Source of the DNA: Salarias fasciatus
Lineage: Eukaryota > Chordata > Actinopteri > Blenniiformes > Blenniidae
Assembly (NCBI RefSeq): GCF_902148845.1
Contig: NC_043751.1
Span: 26,078,601 to 26,142,600 of the forward strand
Reading direction: 5' to 3'
DNA length: 64,000 nt
Part shown: positions 1 to 12,073 of the stretch, piece by piece
Layout of the letters: every line of letters starts with the position of its first letter
Position numbering within the stretch: the stretch's first letter is position 1
Notes under the pieces: model-generated
Seen by the model: only the letters and a program-made list of their open reading frames with translations
Told to the model about the DNA's origin: nothing
The model's database searches: none
Translations under genes and position numbers: made by a program

Positions 1-199
1 TTGTCTTCCAGATCCCTCCCAGTAAAGGCTTACGGCCTATAGACGGTATGTTTACACACGGTTACATCAATTTTGTGACAAAAACCCTCTGAAACAGCTT
101 CTACCCCAGAGCTGTGGCCTCCATCACATCTCACTCCCTGTCTAGACACACAGCACACACACTGCAGACTGTATGGAATCACACTAACTGAAGGACTGA

Positions 200-1309
<1,110 letters not shown>

Positions 1310-1850
1310 ACTCTCAGTCTCTTCTGTTTAACTCCGGCTTTGTGTTTCGGTAGTTTGATGTTCCTGGTACTCTGCTGAAGGGAAGCGTTGCTGTTACTGC
1401 ATTACAGTGCCATAGAAGCGTCTGCAATAAGCAGTTTTAACACAGAATATATTTCAATTTTAAGTGGGCTCTGCTTAGCAGTGGCTTAGATTGTTGCAGC
1501 TTTTTAAAAAATACTCATCACTGTGTCGATACTTAAAGTGTATACTGTTGATTCATCCAGCGCAATGTCCGTCCGTCCTGCCTTCAAAAAAAACAAAAAA
1601 AAACTTCTTTAGCTGCACATTTCACTACATTCAGATGTTAAGAATCTGTCGGGTCACAGATAAGAGTTCAGTAGACAGTAAACACAATGTCACTAGGTAT
1701 TGATCCAGAAATAGCTTTACACAGCTGTTTCACAGTGAGAATACCACTTGCAGTCCAGAGGAAGGAGGACTTTATTTTGCACAGTAGTCCACTTGTCCAG
1801 AGTCACGTTGCCTTTCTAAAATAAACAACCTCATCTGCTGGTGGGTGTTT
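1310..1850 (+). other. hdhd5: hdhd5 3' UTR with polyadenylation signal
   Basis: Non-coding sequence follows the hdhd5 stop. A canonical AATAAA lies at 1820-1825, so the transcript probably ends near 1840-1850. No other gene is visible here. Confidence 0.5.
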
Positions 1851-1961
1851 AGTAGTCTTGCGGTTATATTTTGGCTTTGTTTCAGATGCAGGCTGTGTAT
1901 ATATGTCTGTATATATAATTAATGCCTATAGGATTAAAATTACCTCAGATTAAATTTCAAC

Positions 1962-2493
1962 TTAAAGCTAGGGTTGGCGATTTGAATGAGATACGTTTTT
2001 TTAAATACTGGTTTAAATGATCTTTATGACCCGATTGGAAACAATTCATAGAGTGTTCTTAAAGTAGTTTGGAAAATATCCGCTATCTACAGCAGGAGTA
2101 AAACGGGAAAAACAGCAACCAATCGTCTTGACGGGACACCTTTTTTTAAACCAATCAAATCCCTTCGCCGTTCGACCTGCCCCCTGCGCGTACATGTCAA
2201 TGGCGACCCTGATTCAGTGCGCGCGTAGAAGGACGGAGCGTCGTTGCAGAATGGCGGAGAAGAATGTTTGGGGCTTTACTTACCGGTGAGTGCGCCATAC
2301 TTGGCATAGTGCAAATAAAGACAAACGAAGAAACGAAGCGCTGAGGACAGGTTACGCCAGGAACACACAGGACGCGGAAGTGCTGCGCGCACAACGGAGC
2401 TCCTCCAATGGGGTGGGAGCTGGGCGGAGCCTTGGGGAGATGCTTCATTCGTGCTACATGCTAGTTTTCCAAGATCGCCAACCCTAGCTTTAA
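1962..2493. mobile_element. TTAA-flanked MITE (piggyBac-like non-autonomous DNA transposon)
   Basis: The left end reads AAGCTAGGGTTGGCGAT after a TTAA at 1962-1965. The right end, 2474-2493, is the exact reverse complement and runs into a second TTAA at 2490-2493. This gives about 16-18 bp terminal inverted repeats with a TTAA target duplication. The roughly 530 bp between contains no transposase-like reading frame. TTAA duplication is the hallmark of piggyBac-type insertion, so a non-autonomous relative of that superfamily is the best reading; the superfamily is inferred from the target site only. It sits between the convergent ends of hdhd5 and rab19. Confidence 0.75.
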
Positions 2494-3334
2494 ATATTTT
2501 TATTTTTTTTTATGTCAACTTGCTTTATTTAGTGAGATTGAATTGAAGAGGAATGGTAACCCAGCCGTGATTTAACATCAGGAGTAAAACTGATACTCAC
2601 AGCACAAGTAAAAACGACATATGCCGGTTTGTTCGACAACAAACGATGCATAATTTTTCAGTTATACACTGTTGTGGTGGCTATTTGTCTTCAAAGAAAG
2701 CTTAAACTTTAAAAGGTCGTTAATGTACTGTGGGTATGTAGTTTACATGGGAAGAAAAAGTCACTGTCCACAAAAAATCCTTTACACTTTGTCTTGATTT
2801 ATTTTTCCTGATGCAAGCAGACAAAAGGAGCCATTATTTTCTGCTGCCTCTCTTCTTCTGTTAGAAAACCTTAGGCCCGTCCAGGTGCATGCTGGTGCTA
2901 TGCCTGCTATCCACCTAAACAAACTTCAGGTTCCCAGAACTGTCTAAATCTACAAAAATTAGGCCCACAGAAAATTATGTTTAAGCCAAACATGCACAAC
3001 AAATAGCAGAATAAACACTATAAAATATTACAAAACAAATCCAAATGAATATTTATAAAATCTACAAAGACTACAAAATAGCTCCCACAACATAAAAGCC
3101 ATACTGTGTGACAGAAGACACAGTTGTGTGTGTCATGGGAATATTGTATTCACTGTTCAGGTTCCTCCAGTTCCTGTTACAGATAAACTTAAAATTTATA
3201 AATAATACAAACAATAAAAAACCTAACTGCACCAAAACTGCATAACAGAATGTTTCTCTTTAAAGACTCTTCCCTCTGCAGGAAAACCTTTCCGACACAC
3301 ATTGAATATTCAGTCTAAGTCCTAATCGGTCTGC
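2494..3334 (-). other. rab19: Probable rab19 3' UTR and intergenic DNA
   Basis: No coding potential seen. On the minus strand an AATAAA (TTTATT on the plus strand, 2798-2803) could end the rab19 transcript. The rest is AT-rich with no recognisable repeat. Confidence 0.35.
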
Positions 3335-5243
3335 CTAGCACCCACATTTCCCATCTGCAGGCGCTGTGCCTTCAACGGGGCGCGAGCTGTTACTCAGCAT
3401 CAGCTGGGGCGATTCTTGAGATTCCCCGTCCGTCATGGTCATGCCGTTTCGAGCCAGCAGCTCCCGGGCCATCAGGATGAAGGCGGCCTCCACGTTTTGG
3501 GCCTCCTTGGCGGAGGTTTCCAGAGCTGCCAGCACATTGTTGTTTTCTGCCAAAGTGCAGGCGTCCTCAAACAGCACCTGCCGCTGAGCGTCCAGGTCGC
3601 ATTTGTTACCTGCAGCGGTGAGGAATTTAAAAAAAAAAAAAAAAAGAATAGCATGAAAATTTAAGCTTTTAAGTGTTTTTTTTGTTGTTGTGACAGTGCA
3701 TATATGAAAAGAAAGTCTCATATTTTTGGAAAACCAATACAGTGAAATGTTTAATATCGCTGTGAGGCGAGAGCATTAACCACTATAACCCCATGCCACC
3801 CTTCTGTTAATCTGCCACGGAGATGATTTTATGTGCAAATAGCACTGTAAAGATGACTATGAGGCAGAAGTGCCAAATCCTACACACCACTGTGCATCCC
3901 TATAAAGATGTCTACAGTTTAAATTTTCTCTTACATTTCATATTGTGCTTTTTTTCCAAGTTATGTAATAGAAGAAGGTTCAAGTTCTGACCAAAAATCA
4001 AAGGTGGTCATAAATCAATGGAGTGTTTTCACGGTTCTGCTGATACTGCAAATTTCATGCAGTCATCACCTGTACAGACTCCGTCTAGAGTAGATTTATG
4101 GATACCTGGAGCCAATCTCACTGTCTATCATAGAGCTGACTCAGACAGACCTCTCATCAACATCAGAGCAAAAACATAGAAACTACTGTGCAAATTAATC
4201 ACCAAGTTGAAAAAATAGTCTTTGTTGCTTAAAAAAGCAGTATTTAAGAGGAAAACTTGGAAGAAACTGAGGAGACAAGTTTATAGTCAGATTTAAAGTT
4301 GAAAGCTGGTGGCGTCAGGAAGGGGTGTTTGGCTGCTCTTTATAGTGTCTTCTACACCGTAAAGTTGTTTATGGGTTGACTGATGAGGCAGTGTGAAGCA
4401 CGTTCACATCACAGGGTGAATATTTCCGGTCCAAGTCCAGCTCTGGGACGATTCCTGTTTTCCTCCTGTCCATGGACGTGGATTTGTCGCGTGTTGGGTG
4501 AACCGATTATTCCTGCAGGTGTGAGTGTGTGACTGTGTGTAATGGGCTGTCAGCATGTGAAGCAGACACTGTACACACCAATGAGTATGAGCACCACACC
4601 GGCAGCTCCGTACTGCTCCACCTCCCTGATCCAGTGGGGGACGGATTCAAAGGTGGTGCGGCGGGTGATGTCGTAGGCCACCATGGCCCCGTGGGCACTG
4701 CGGTAGTAGCTCTGGGTTATCGTCCGGAAGCGCTCCTGTCCTGCTGTGTCCCACACCTGCATCTACAACAACAGTGCAAATGACTGACTGAGTGTGCTCT
4801 GAACTGGACAGGGCTTCAGTGAAGAGTCTCAAACTGATCACTCTACGGTTGTTAAATGAACACACCCAGAAAACTAACACAGTAACGGATGTAGGAGGGA
4901 GTCAAGCACACCTCTTTCTTGGAAGACAACCTCACTGATTAACTGAAACAAGCAGTAACATTATGTACTTCAACTTGCAGGTACACAGAGACAGGTTTCA
5001 CAGTTGAATGGATGTCAAGTGAAAGAGCAGGCTGGCAGAAATACTTACTTTCACCTTCTTCCCATCAATATCCAGGGTACGGACAGTGAAGTCCACTCCG
5101 ATGGTGTTCTGCTGTTTCTCAATGAATATGCCAGACTTGAAGCTCTGCACCACGCAGGTCTTTCCAACATCCGAGTCCCCGACCAGGATGATTTTAAAGA
5201 GAAAGTCAAAGGAGTCCTCAGTCTCTGGCACTGCAGACTGCAT
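3335..5243 (-). CDS. rab19: RAB19 small GTPase
   Basis: Three coding exons, 5049-5243, 4579-4762 and 3335-3609, splice in frame to 217 residues, the same length as human RAB19. All GTPase motifs are intact: P-loop GDSDVGKT, switch I with TIGVDFTV, switch [11 protein letters not shown], guanine-specificity NKCD and ETSAK. The C-terminus KCGC carries the CxC double-cysteine prenylation signal, so the protein should be membrane-attached. RAB19 is linked in the literature to Golgi-proximal traffic and, in mammalian cells, to clearing of cortical actin before ciliogenesis. RAB43 is the nearest alternative, but residues such as [13 protein letters not shown] and [15 protein letters not shown] follow RAB19. 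The start is the ATG whose complement is 5241-5243; in-frame codons further upstream are not conserved. Confidence 0.93.
3741..3795. repeat. Small fragment of a common fish interspersed repeat
   Basis: In rab19 intron 2. The phrase CTGTGAGGCGAGAGCATTAA followed by CCACTATAACC resembles the conserved segment of a dispersed teleost repeat. A longer relative occurs at 53015-53153. Too short to classify. Confidence 0.35.
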
Positions 5244-5597
5244 GGTGACCAAGGGGAAAACACACAGCAACTTTAAGACAAACACTGAGGTGGACACTCT
5301 AAATCCCACTCCTCTGCGCCTCGATGCAACAGAACTGGTTTCTCCCAAGTTGTGTCAATAAGAAGTGAGACTGTCTGCAGACACAGGAGCCACATCTTTG
5401 TTAGGAGGGAAAAAAAAAGAATCAGCTGCAGCAAATTAGCCAATTAGGGCCCATGAGCATCTGTGCAATTTCAATATTGAGTAAGTAAGAAAAATTTTAC
5501 ATAATCTTCAGCATGTTCTTCGTTTTTCTCGCCATCCTTTCATAGGCTGCACTCTCCAAAAAACAAAAACCCATGACGGAGACACACAGCAGAGAAC

Positions 5598-5893
5598 TCA
5601 AAGTCTCCTTTTCTCCTCTGGCAACGTGGAAAAATCAGCTTGTTCATCCTGAGAAGGTTCTGATATCTTGATTACGCCATCAGACATGTTCTCCCAGGCT
5701 AAACACAAGTGGAACGCGTCCTCCTGCCCTTTAGACTGGCCCTCCCTCACCACACTCCCTTCCACTGTGTGGACGTGGAAGACACGCCTCTTACCTGTGC
5801 TGGGAGGTGTGACCTCCAGTTGCTGGCCCACCTGCACCACTGCATCTTGGGATATGGATTTTTGTACTCCGACTGAGAAGTTGAATGCAGGAC
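5598..5893 (-). CDS. Unidentified 3'-terminal coding exon
   Basis: On the minus strand a strong acceptor (pyrimidine tract ending CCTCCTTCAG) precedes an open frame of about 98 codons that ends with TGA at 5598-5600. The peptide includes FNFSVGVQKSISQDA, LEVTPPSTGKRRVFHVHTVE, AFHLCLAWENMSDGVIKI and ends LPEEKRRL. I do not recognise the family. It has no clear transmembrane segment or zinc-binding pattern. It lies 355 bp upstream of the rab19 start and about 1.6 kb downstream of the ccdc34 stop, same strand. The 5' exons should lie in 5894-7200 but I could not place them. It could be the end of a small independent gene, or an alternative exon of a neighbour. Coding status is inferred from length, splice site and composition. 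Confidence 0.4.
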
Positions 5894-7214
5894 CTGAAGG
5901 AGGCAGAGAGAGGAAACATGAATGACCAGAGTCACTGAAAACATAACTACATCACCTTTGTTGAAATGCAGGTGTGAAAGCACTTCACTTCAAAGTATTA
6001 GTTACTTTTCCTCAATCAAAATTTTCAAAATTAAGATTTATACTTTATACCTTTATTTTAAAGCATGTTTTCAGTGTGGATGAGAGTAAATTTGATGAAA
6101 ATGTCAACATTTTCAGAAAATCAAGTAATTTATCCAGAAAATTACAACAATCGACTTTTGTATTTACATCTACAAAATGAATCAATGCTGGCATGAAGGT
6201 CATGTCAAGTAAAATGGCATAATCATATATGACTAGATGTGAGGGCTGTGTACAACCGCACTCACTGTCACATCAGGGTCAACAGTTAACCTCACATTCA
6301 TGTTTTTGGATTGTGGGAGGAAAGCAGAACCTGAACACAGTGACAAGGACCAAATGGCTGTCGAATACTTTGATTAAAGACTTCAGATGGTTCTGATTAT
6401 ACACATGCAGTTATATAAGATAACGACGAACAAACAGCTATAAATCATTCCATTTTTTTCTGGATGACAATCAACATTTTGTTTTATTTGAGAAATTCGA
6501 CTCAAGGAGAGCCAGAGAGTGAGGAGCTTGTCTTTGTGGGAGAGAGATTTACTCAAACAGCCTTAAACAAACAGCTTGGACCACACCTGCCATGTACATA
6601 TTCTTTACAAACTGTAAGCACATTAAAAATCTGTTCTGGCAGCTCTTCACTAAACCACACACTAGTTTTTTTAATTACCTCTTATAAGATGCCCTACATT
6701 ATGAGCCGCCTCACTGGGTGCTGTCAAGCAACACATTCCACAGCAGTCAGCAGCAGATAGAACAAGCTGAAGCACAACACACACACACACACATACACAC
6801 AAATACACAACAGATGGTTAGTAACACTCATTCTCACATAAAATAAAAAAAAAAACAAGTATTTTACCTCAGGCTTCACACATTGTCATCACAGAGAGTC
6901 GCTAACACAGAATGAGAGCACAGCTTTGAGTGTTTCTCTCTCTATCTCTCTCTCTCTCTCTCCACCCCCTCACTCGTTTCTGTCGTCATCTCAGCCCACA
7001 GAAGAACAAGGCACAGCTGGACGCAGAACAATACGCGAGTGTGAGGGGCACTTGGCCGAGCCGGGTCTATCTTTGGCTGTGACCACCAGCCACACTCTTT
7101 CTGTGCTGTGGTTGGCGTCTGATTCATTAATTACCGTGAGCTGGAAGTTTTTCCTCAGCGTTCAATGGGTGGGGTAAATACAGTCAGAATGAAACACAGT
7201 TTGTTTTTTCAAAC
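5894..7214. other. Interval with no placed gene; microsatellites
   Basis: Presumed intron or 5' region of the unidentified gene at 5598-5893. Contains a short (AC)n run near 6776-6800 and a (TC)n run near 6936-6962. The phrase TTGTGGGAGGAAAGCAGAAC near 6312 looks like debris of a dispersed fish repeat. No exon could be supported. Confidence 0.4.
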
Positions 7215-7510
7215 CTAATCTCAAAAAATTTATTAAGAAAAATGTACAAAATAAATATATATATGAATGTTAACATTTTAAAAACCTAAATGAATCATCG
7301 GAATAAATCATAATCCAAGGAAAATCCTACCAGCAATCAAACACATCATGAAATGCAGACATTACAAAATGCAACAAATCAGACGACGGGAGCATGTTTT
7401 GGTCGTTGTGGCTGCATCGGAAGACAGGAATGCTTCAGTGACTCAGCAGAGCCTCAGTCTGTTGTACATGAGTGGTGGTGGAATCACACAGAGCTGTCAC
7501 TAGGCTATAG
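7215..7510 (-). other. ccdc34: ccdc34 3' UTR
   Basis: Runs from the stop codon to a minus-strand AATAAA whose complement is at 7229-7234. No coding sequence or repeat seen. Confidence 0.5.
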
Positions 7511-9496
7511 TCATCTCCTCTGCAGCATGTGTGCAGCGCTCACACTGTTTCTCAGTCTGACAGTGCTGCCGGAGCTCTGCTGGCTTCTCCTCTGCTTTTG
7601 AGGTTTCTTTTCAGATGTCTTGATCACGCGCGTCTCTGGAGGAGGGACGTGAATCGGCTTCCACGGAATCGGATTGTAGAAGCTGGGAGATGGGTAGGAT
7701 TTATCGTAGGGACCTGAAAGAAATAAAAAAACAACATATTTAACATATCATTGGTGACAAAACAAATCAGTTTGAGGTAAACTTCTTAACAACTCCCTGA
7801 TTACTCAAATGACCTTACTTCTTGGGTGAGCAGGTGACTGAGGACTCGCTCTGTCTTTTTCGTTCGCCTTTGCCAGCCATTCTTTAAACTTCTCTTCTGC
7901 TTTCCTGCGGCGCTCCTTCTCCTGCTCCTCCTTGAGGGCAGCATCCTCCTGCCAGATACAGAAAATTCTTAGAAATCTGTTCACTCATCCAACAATTTCA
8001 CATCGAAGTGTTTTTTTTTTTTTTGGTAAAAGAATATAAATTACTTTTTCTTTCTTTTCTTTTTCATTCTTTTCTTGGTTCTTTTTCTGCAGCCAGTCTT
8101 TATACTTCTGCTGAGCTTTTTGTTCAATCTCCCTTTGTTTCTCCTGCTGCCTCTGGATTTCCTCCAGCTCTTTATTCTTCTTCAGAAGTTGTTCATTCCT
8201 CTCCTGACAAAAAGATAAATACAGATTGGTTCAAGCAGGACGAGACGAGACAGCTTCATATGTACAAGACATTTTGTGTTTATATCCACACACATGCATC
8301 ACAACAAAAGCTGAATTAAGACAATAACATACATGATTTTACAGTGTGAATAATACCAAGCCTCTTATTAGAAAGGCCAGTGATGTGGGGGGGAGGAGAG
8401 GGACTCAGGTGGTCTCAGAGAGGAGGATCCAGTCCAAACTGAGCTCCATCCTGATCAAAGGGACTCCAAGTCAAGCCACTGAGAAACAAGCGAAGGTGGT
8501 TTGAGCATCTGATGAGGATGACCCATGGTTGCATCCCATTACAGGTTTACGAGGCATGTCCGATTGGGCCCTATTGGCCTGGGGCCCGGGGACTGAGCCC
8601 TGGGGTCAGACCACGACTCACTGACTGGACAGATTATATCTCTGATTAGCGGAGCGACTCGGGGTCCCGTCCGAGGAGCTGGAGGAAGTTGCAAGGGAAG
8701 AAATGTCTGAGCTTTTAACTCTCTATACTGCCTGCAACCACAACCAGATATGGACTAAGGGGGATGAATGAATGAATTATTGAATGATTGAATGAATGAA
8801 TGAATGAAAGACGCAGTCCTATACCTTTTCTCTTTTCATCCTCAGCCATTCATGAATCTTCTCCTCCACGACAATACTTTTCTCTTTTCGCTCTCTTTCT
8901 TGCTGCTCTTGTTTTTCTTTGAATAACCGCTCCTAAATCATGGGATGAAAAAGTGTTCAGAGAAAGTCCAATAACATGAAATAATATATTCAGTTTCAAT
9001 ATTACAAAGTGTAAAATTAGGAGACTCACCTCCTCTGCTTTCTGTTCCAGTTTCAGTCTGTCCTCTTTGGCTTTGTTTACCAGCCACATTTCCCATGCAC
9101 CTAGTGTCGGTGAGGCTGGAGGCTGCAAAACTGCACATAGCATCTGCTCCGAGGGCGTCTTTGGTAGCTCACATCTATAAAAGAGAATCTACAGAAATCA
9201 GTACCACATCATGTGCGGGGCAGGCAGACGACTGATTCAGGTGTAACAGTGCAGCAGCACCTGAGTCCGGGTGAAGCTCCTCGAGCAGGGATGGACTCCG
9301 GGTCTTCCTCGTCTGTATCAAAGCTGTCGTGGTAGATGGGGGAGAGCAGGGAAAACGTGTCTTCGTCATCAGATAGGACGTCGCCTTGAAAGTCCTTGGC
9401 TGCAGCGGAATCCTTCCCCACGTCCGTCTTGATCGGGGTCGAGCTGAAGCCTTCGGACGCAGACGCAGGGCGGGTGGGCATCCTGGCTCCAGACAT
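7511..9496 (-). CDS. ccdc34: CCDC34 coiled-coil protein
   Basis: Six coding exons, 9261-9496, 9030-9174, 8825-8932, 8045-8203, 7819-7948 and 7511-7713, give 326 residues. The N-terminal quarter is acidic and disordered (DVLSDDEDTFSLLSP, DSFDTDEEDPES). Then comes LGAWEMWLVNKAKEDR, followed by about 150 residues of Glu/Lys/Arg/Gln-rich coiled coil with three repeats of a WL-containing motif (KIHEWLRMKRE, KYKDWLQKKN, KFKEWLAKANE). The tail has FYNPIPWKPIHVPPPE, typical of CCDC34. The mammalian protein is needed for sperm flagellum assembly and is associated with intraflagellar transport. On the minus strand an AATAAA (TTTATT at 7229-7234) marks the likely 3' end. A LINE fragment sits in intron 3. 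The upstream region carries a weak X-box-like motif. Confidence 0.9.
8390..8810 (+). mobile_element. LINE 3'-end fragment (L2/Maui-like) with AATG-type tail
   Basis: Inside ccdc34 intron 3, opposite to the gene. The plus strand encodes the decayed C-terminus of a LINE ORF2, with the pattern WFEHLMRMTHG...YEACP...RLTDWTDYIS...RSWRKL. It ends in a tetranucleotide tail built on GAATGAATGA. This is the usual arrangement of 5'-truncated fish LINEs of the L2 type. The copy has no usable reading frame. Clade assignment is from memory of the C-terminal motif and is tentative. Confidence 0.7.
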
Positions 9497-12073
9497 GACT
9501 ACAAATCACACAGAATCTACTTAATCTAACCGATTGCTGTATTGTACTCACTAGCATTGTGATTAACAAACTGAAGTTGTTAATCCGGTGTGGATAATGA
9601 GGCTATCGATTAGCCATGTTGGGCTAAAGTTAGCGTTGGTGTTTTGGATTAACTGGTTTCCCTGACGACTGGTGACTGGCTTCCCCTCGCGTCCCTAGTT
9701 GCTGCTTGTATCAGCTGTGAAAAACCCGACAGAAATCCACTGTTGCGGTAGCGAACGCAGTCAAAGGGCATTAAAAATCCATTTTTAAATTGTCGTACGC
9801 TTTGTGAGTCTGAGTTTAACAGATGCTAGCGGCAATGACGAACAATAAAGGAAGCCAGTCACCAGATAAGAGGGAAACCATTTAATCCGAAACACGGAAC
9901 GTACCAGCTAGTTAGCAAACTTTACGATAAATTTCTTTTCCAATAATACTACAAACAGTTGAATCCTAGCAGGTTACTGGAGGGTAATATGTTCGAAGTG
10001 AGCTGTTAATGGTTGCATACCTCCCTTGTGTTGCAGTTTTAAAAGTCTCCGACATGCAGCGCTGACAAACAACAGATTTACACGCAACTTTTTTTTCCCA
10101 TGATACACCACGCCCTCAAGCTGCACAGGACGCTGTTACCAAGGAGACGCACGGATGGTTTCGACCTGACTATTTTTGCAGTTTATGATAAAAATAAAAC
10201 AAAAACTGTCCTGCTCCTGTATCCATGCACAGTTCATAAAAATTTAACTATACAGTGTTCAAAACATAGTTTGATATTGTGACATTTTATTACTGGCTGC
10301 TCTTGCTTTTCTGTTATTTCCATTACAAGTTCTCCTTTCAGAAGTGTTTTTGAGATGAATAGAAAGGTGCAACTTGTAACAAGTGTGATTAAAAGCAAGC
10401 GTGTATTTATCATAAATAAAATGAAGCTTTTCAAAACATTTGATTGTTATGGTAAATGTAGATTTTGTGTCAAACTATGCATATTTCTAATGCATGATAA
10501 TGAACTTCGCATATGACATGCAGGCCAATACAAGACAATCTAGGGTTTCAATTCATAATCAAGACTTGCCAAGTTCAACCTTTCTGGTGTGTAAATACAA
10601 AATCTGTGATTGGGCCATCAGTAGTGACAATTAGAGAGTAGCATAATGGAAATCTAAGGCAGCAAGATGTCTTTTCAAAGCACACTTTTTGAAAAAAAAA
10701 AAACCCCAACCCTATAATAATATACAACACAATTCATCGTCACATTCTGATTTATTTTTTTTTTTCATTAATAAAAGGAAGGCTCAGTTTGTAAACTTGT
10801 AAAACATGAATATTTTTGTCTTTGATAAGATGTAGTTGTTGTCTAACTCACAGCTGTGACCTAGCTGAAGTTAATCTGGCTGTGGACTCTGTCATTTAAC
10901 ACCATCAGTCTAATTGCCAGCAGCAAAGCCAAAATGAACTCTTACTGTGAATCGTTGCTTTCACAAAGACATGAGGCATTTTGTGTGTGTCTGCAGCAGA
11001 CTGCAGCTTTCACTTATATTTTATAGTGCTCTATGTAAACAGGAACCACAGTAATCAGATTTTTATCATTTGAACTTTCAGTTTAGTTTTTTTTTTTTTT
11101 TATTGAACATCAAACTCAAGTGCCATAGACAGTTTACTGGCACTATTAATGACCTTCAAATTCTTTATGGGTGTAGCTGTTTCACAATGTTACCTAAGAA
11201 AACCAGTCTGTGTAGTTGTTACCTGCTGATTCAAACTGAGGTGACCATTAATCAGAAAAATCCAAAGTACATAAATGGATTTCCCTTATAAAGTACTTAT
11301 CCACCACTTGAGCAATTCACAACATGTTCCACTTTAAATCAGATGGGGGCTCGAACCTGCAACATTTCAATTGAGGAATGATTGCTCTGCCAACCAACTT
11401 AAGTGATGTAAACTGATGCTCCTGCTTTGCTTTTCAATTCTGAAATTGCATTATTTTCCAAGCTAACGAGTTGGTTGGAACACAGAAAAGTTTATGAAAG
11501 TCATCACCACACAACCACAACATGAATTAAAAGTCTTCAGATCTTTAGACTAGGTTTTGACACAAAGGGTTATAGAATAGATACTGGAGGACCAATCAGC
11601 AGCTCTTTTTTTTTTTTTTAACCAAAGGAGCAAACTAATGATACAATGGTGCATGGAGGTCTCTTTCTTATGTTTGAAAGGGACTCTGCACAAAACAATG
11701 ACAACTTCTGTATTTTATTTTCTCTATTGCAGATGTTTGTTTTGTGTGAATTTCGACATATCTAAAAAGAATTATATAAAATAAAAGTCAATAAACTGCT
11801 CTTGTCAACCACTCAAGCTTTGCATGATGTGTCTGACCCTTGTCAGACACCCACAGTTCTTGGTAAGTTAATGACGCAGAGGCGTTAGTCACCCAGTGCA
11901 CGTGCAGAATGCACGTCTGCTTCCCTGTGTCTGTTGTTCAGCTCCAGCATCACACCAGGGTGCCGGATGTTTGGCGTGCTCGCCCATAACGCTTCCCCAC
12001 AGGGGCAGGACTTGTCATTTAGAGCTTTATTACTGGAAGCATCACGCAGCCGGCTTCATACGGGCCCAGAGGA
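9497..12073. other. ccdc34 / slc15a5 divergent intergenic region
   Basis: Head-to-head spacer of about 2.6 kb. The part next to ccdc34 (9500-10150) is its likely promoter and 5' UTR. The remainder is AT-rich with several poly-T runs. I see no exon, RNA gene or intact transposon. Confidence 0.4.
10135..10148. promoter_or_regulatory. ccdc34: X-box-like (RFX) motif upstream of ccdc34
   Basis: GTTACCAAGGAGAC resembles the RFX consensus GTTNCCATGGNAAC but departs from it in the second half-site. It lies about 640 bp upstream of the ccdc34 start codon. RFX factors drive ciliary genes, so the site is plausible for this gene, but one weak match can arise by chance. Confidence 0.3.

Noticed and set aside
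6942-7127. Possible first exon for the unidentified gene at 5598-5893
   Set aside because: The frame runs into a TC/GA microsatellite, has no clear donor in phase, and shows no protein-like conservation that I can recognise.
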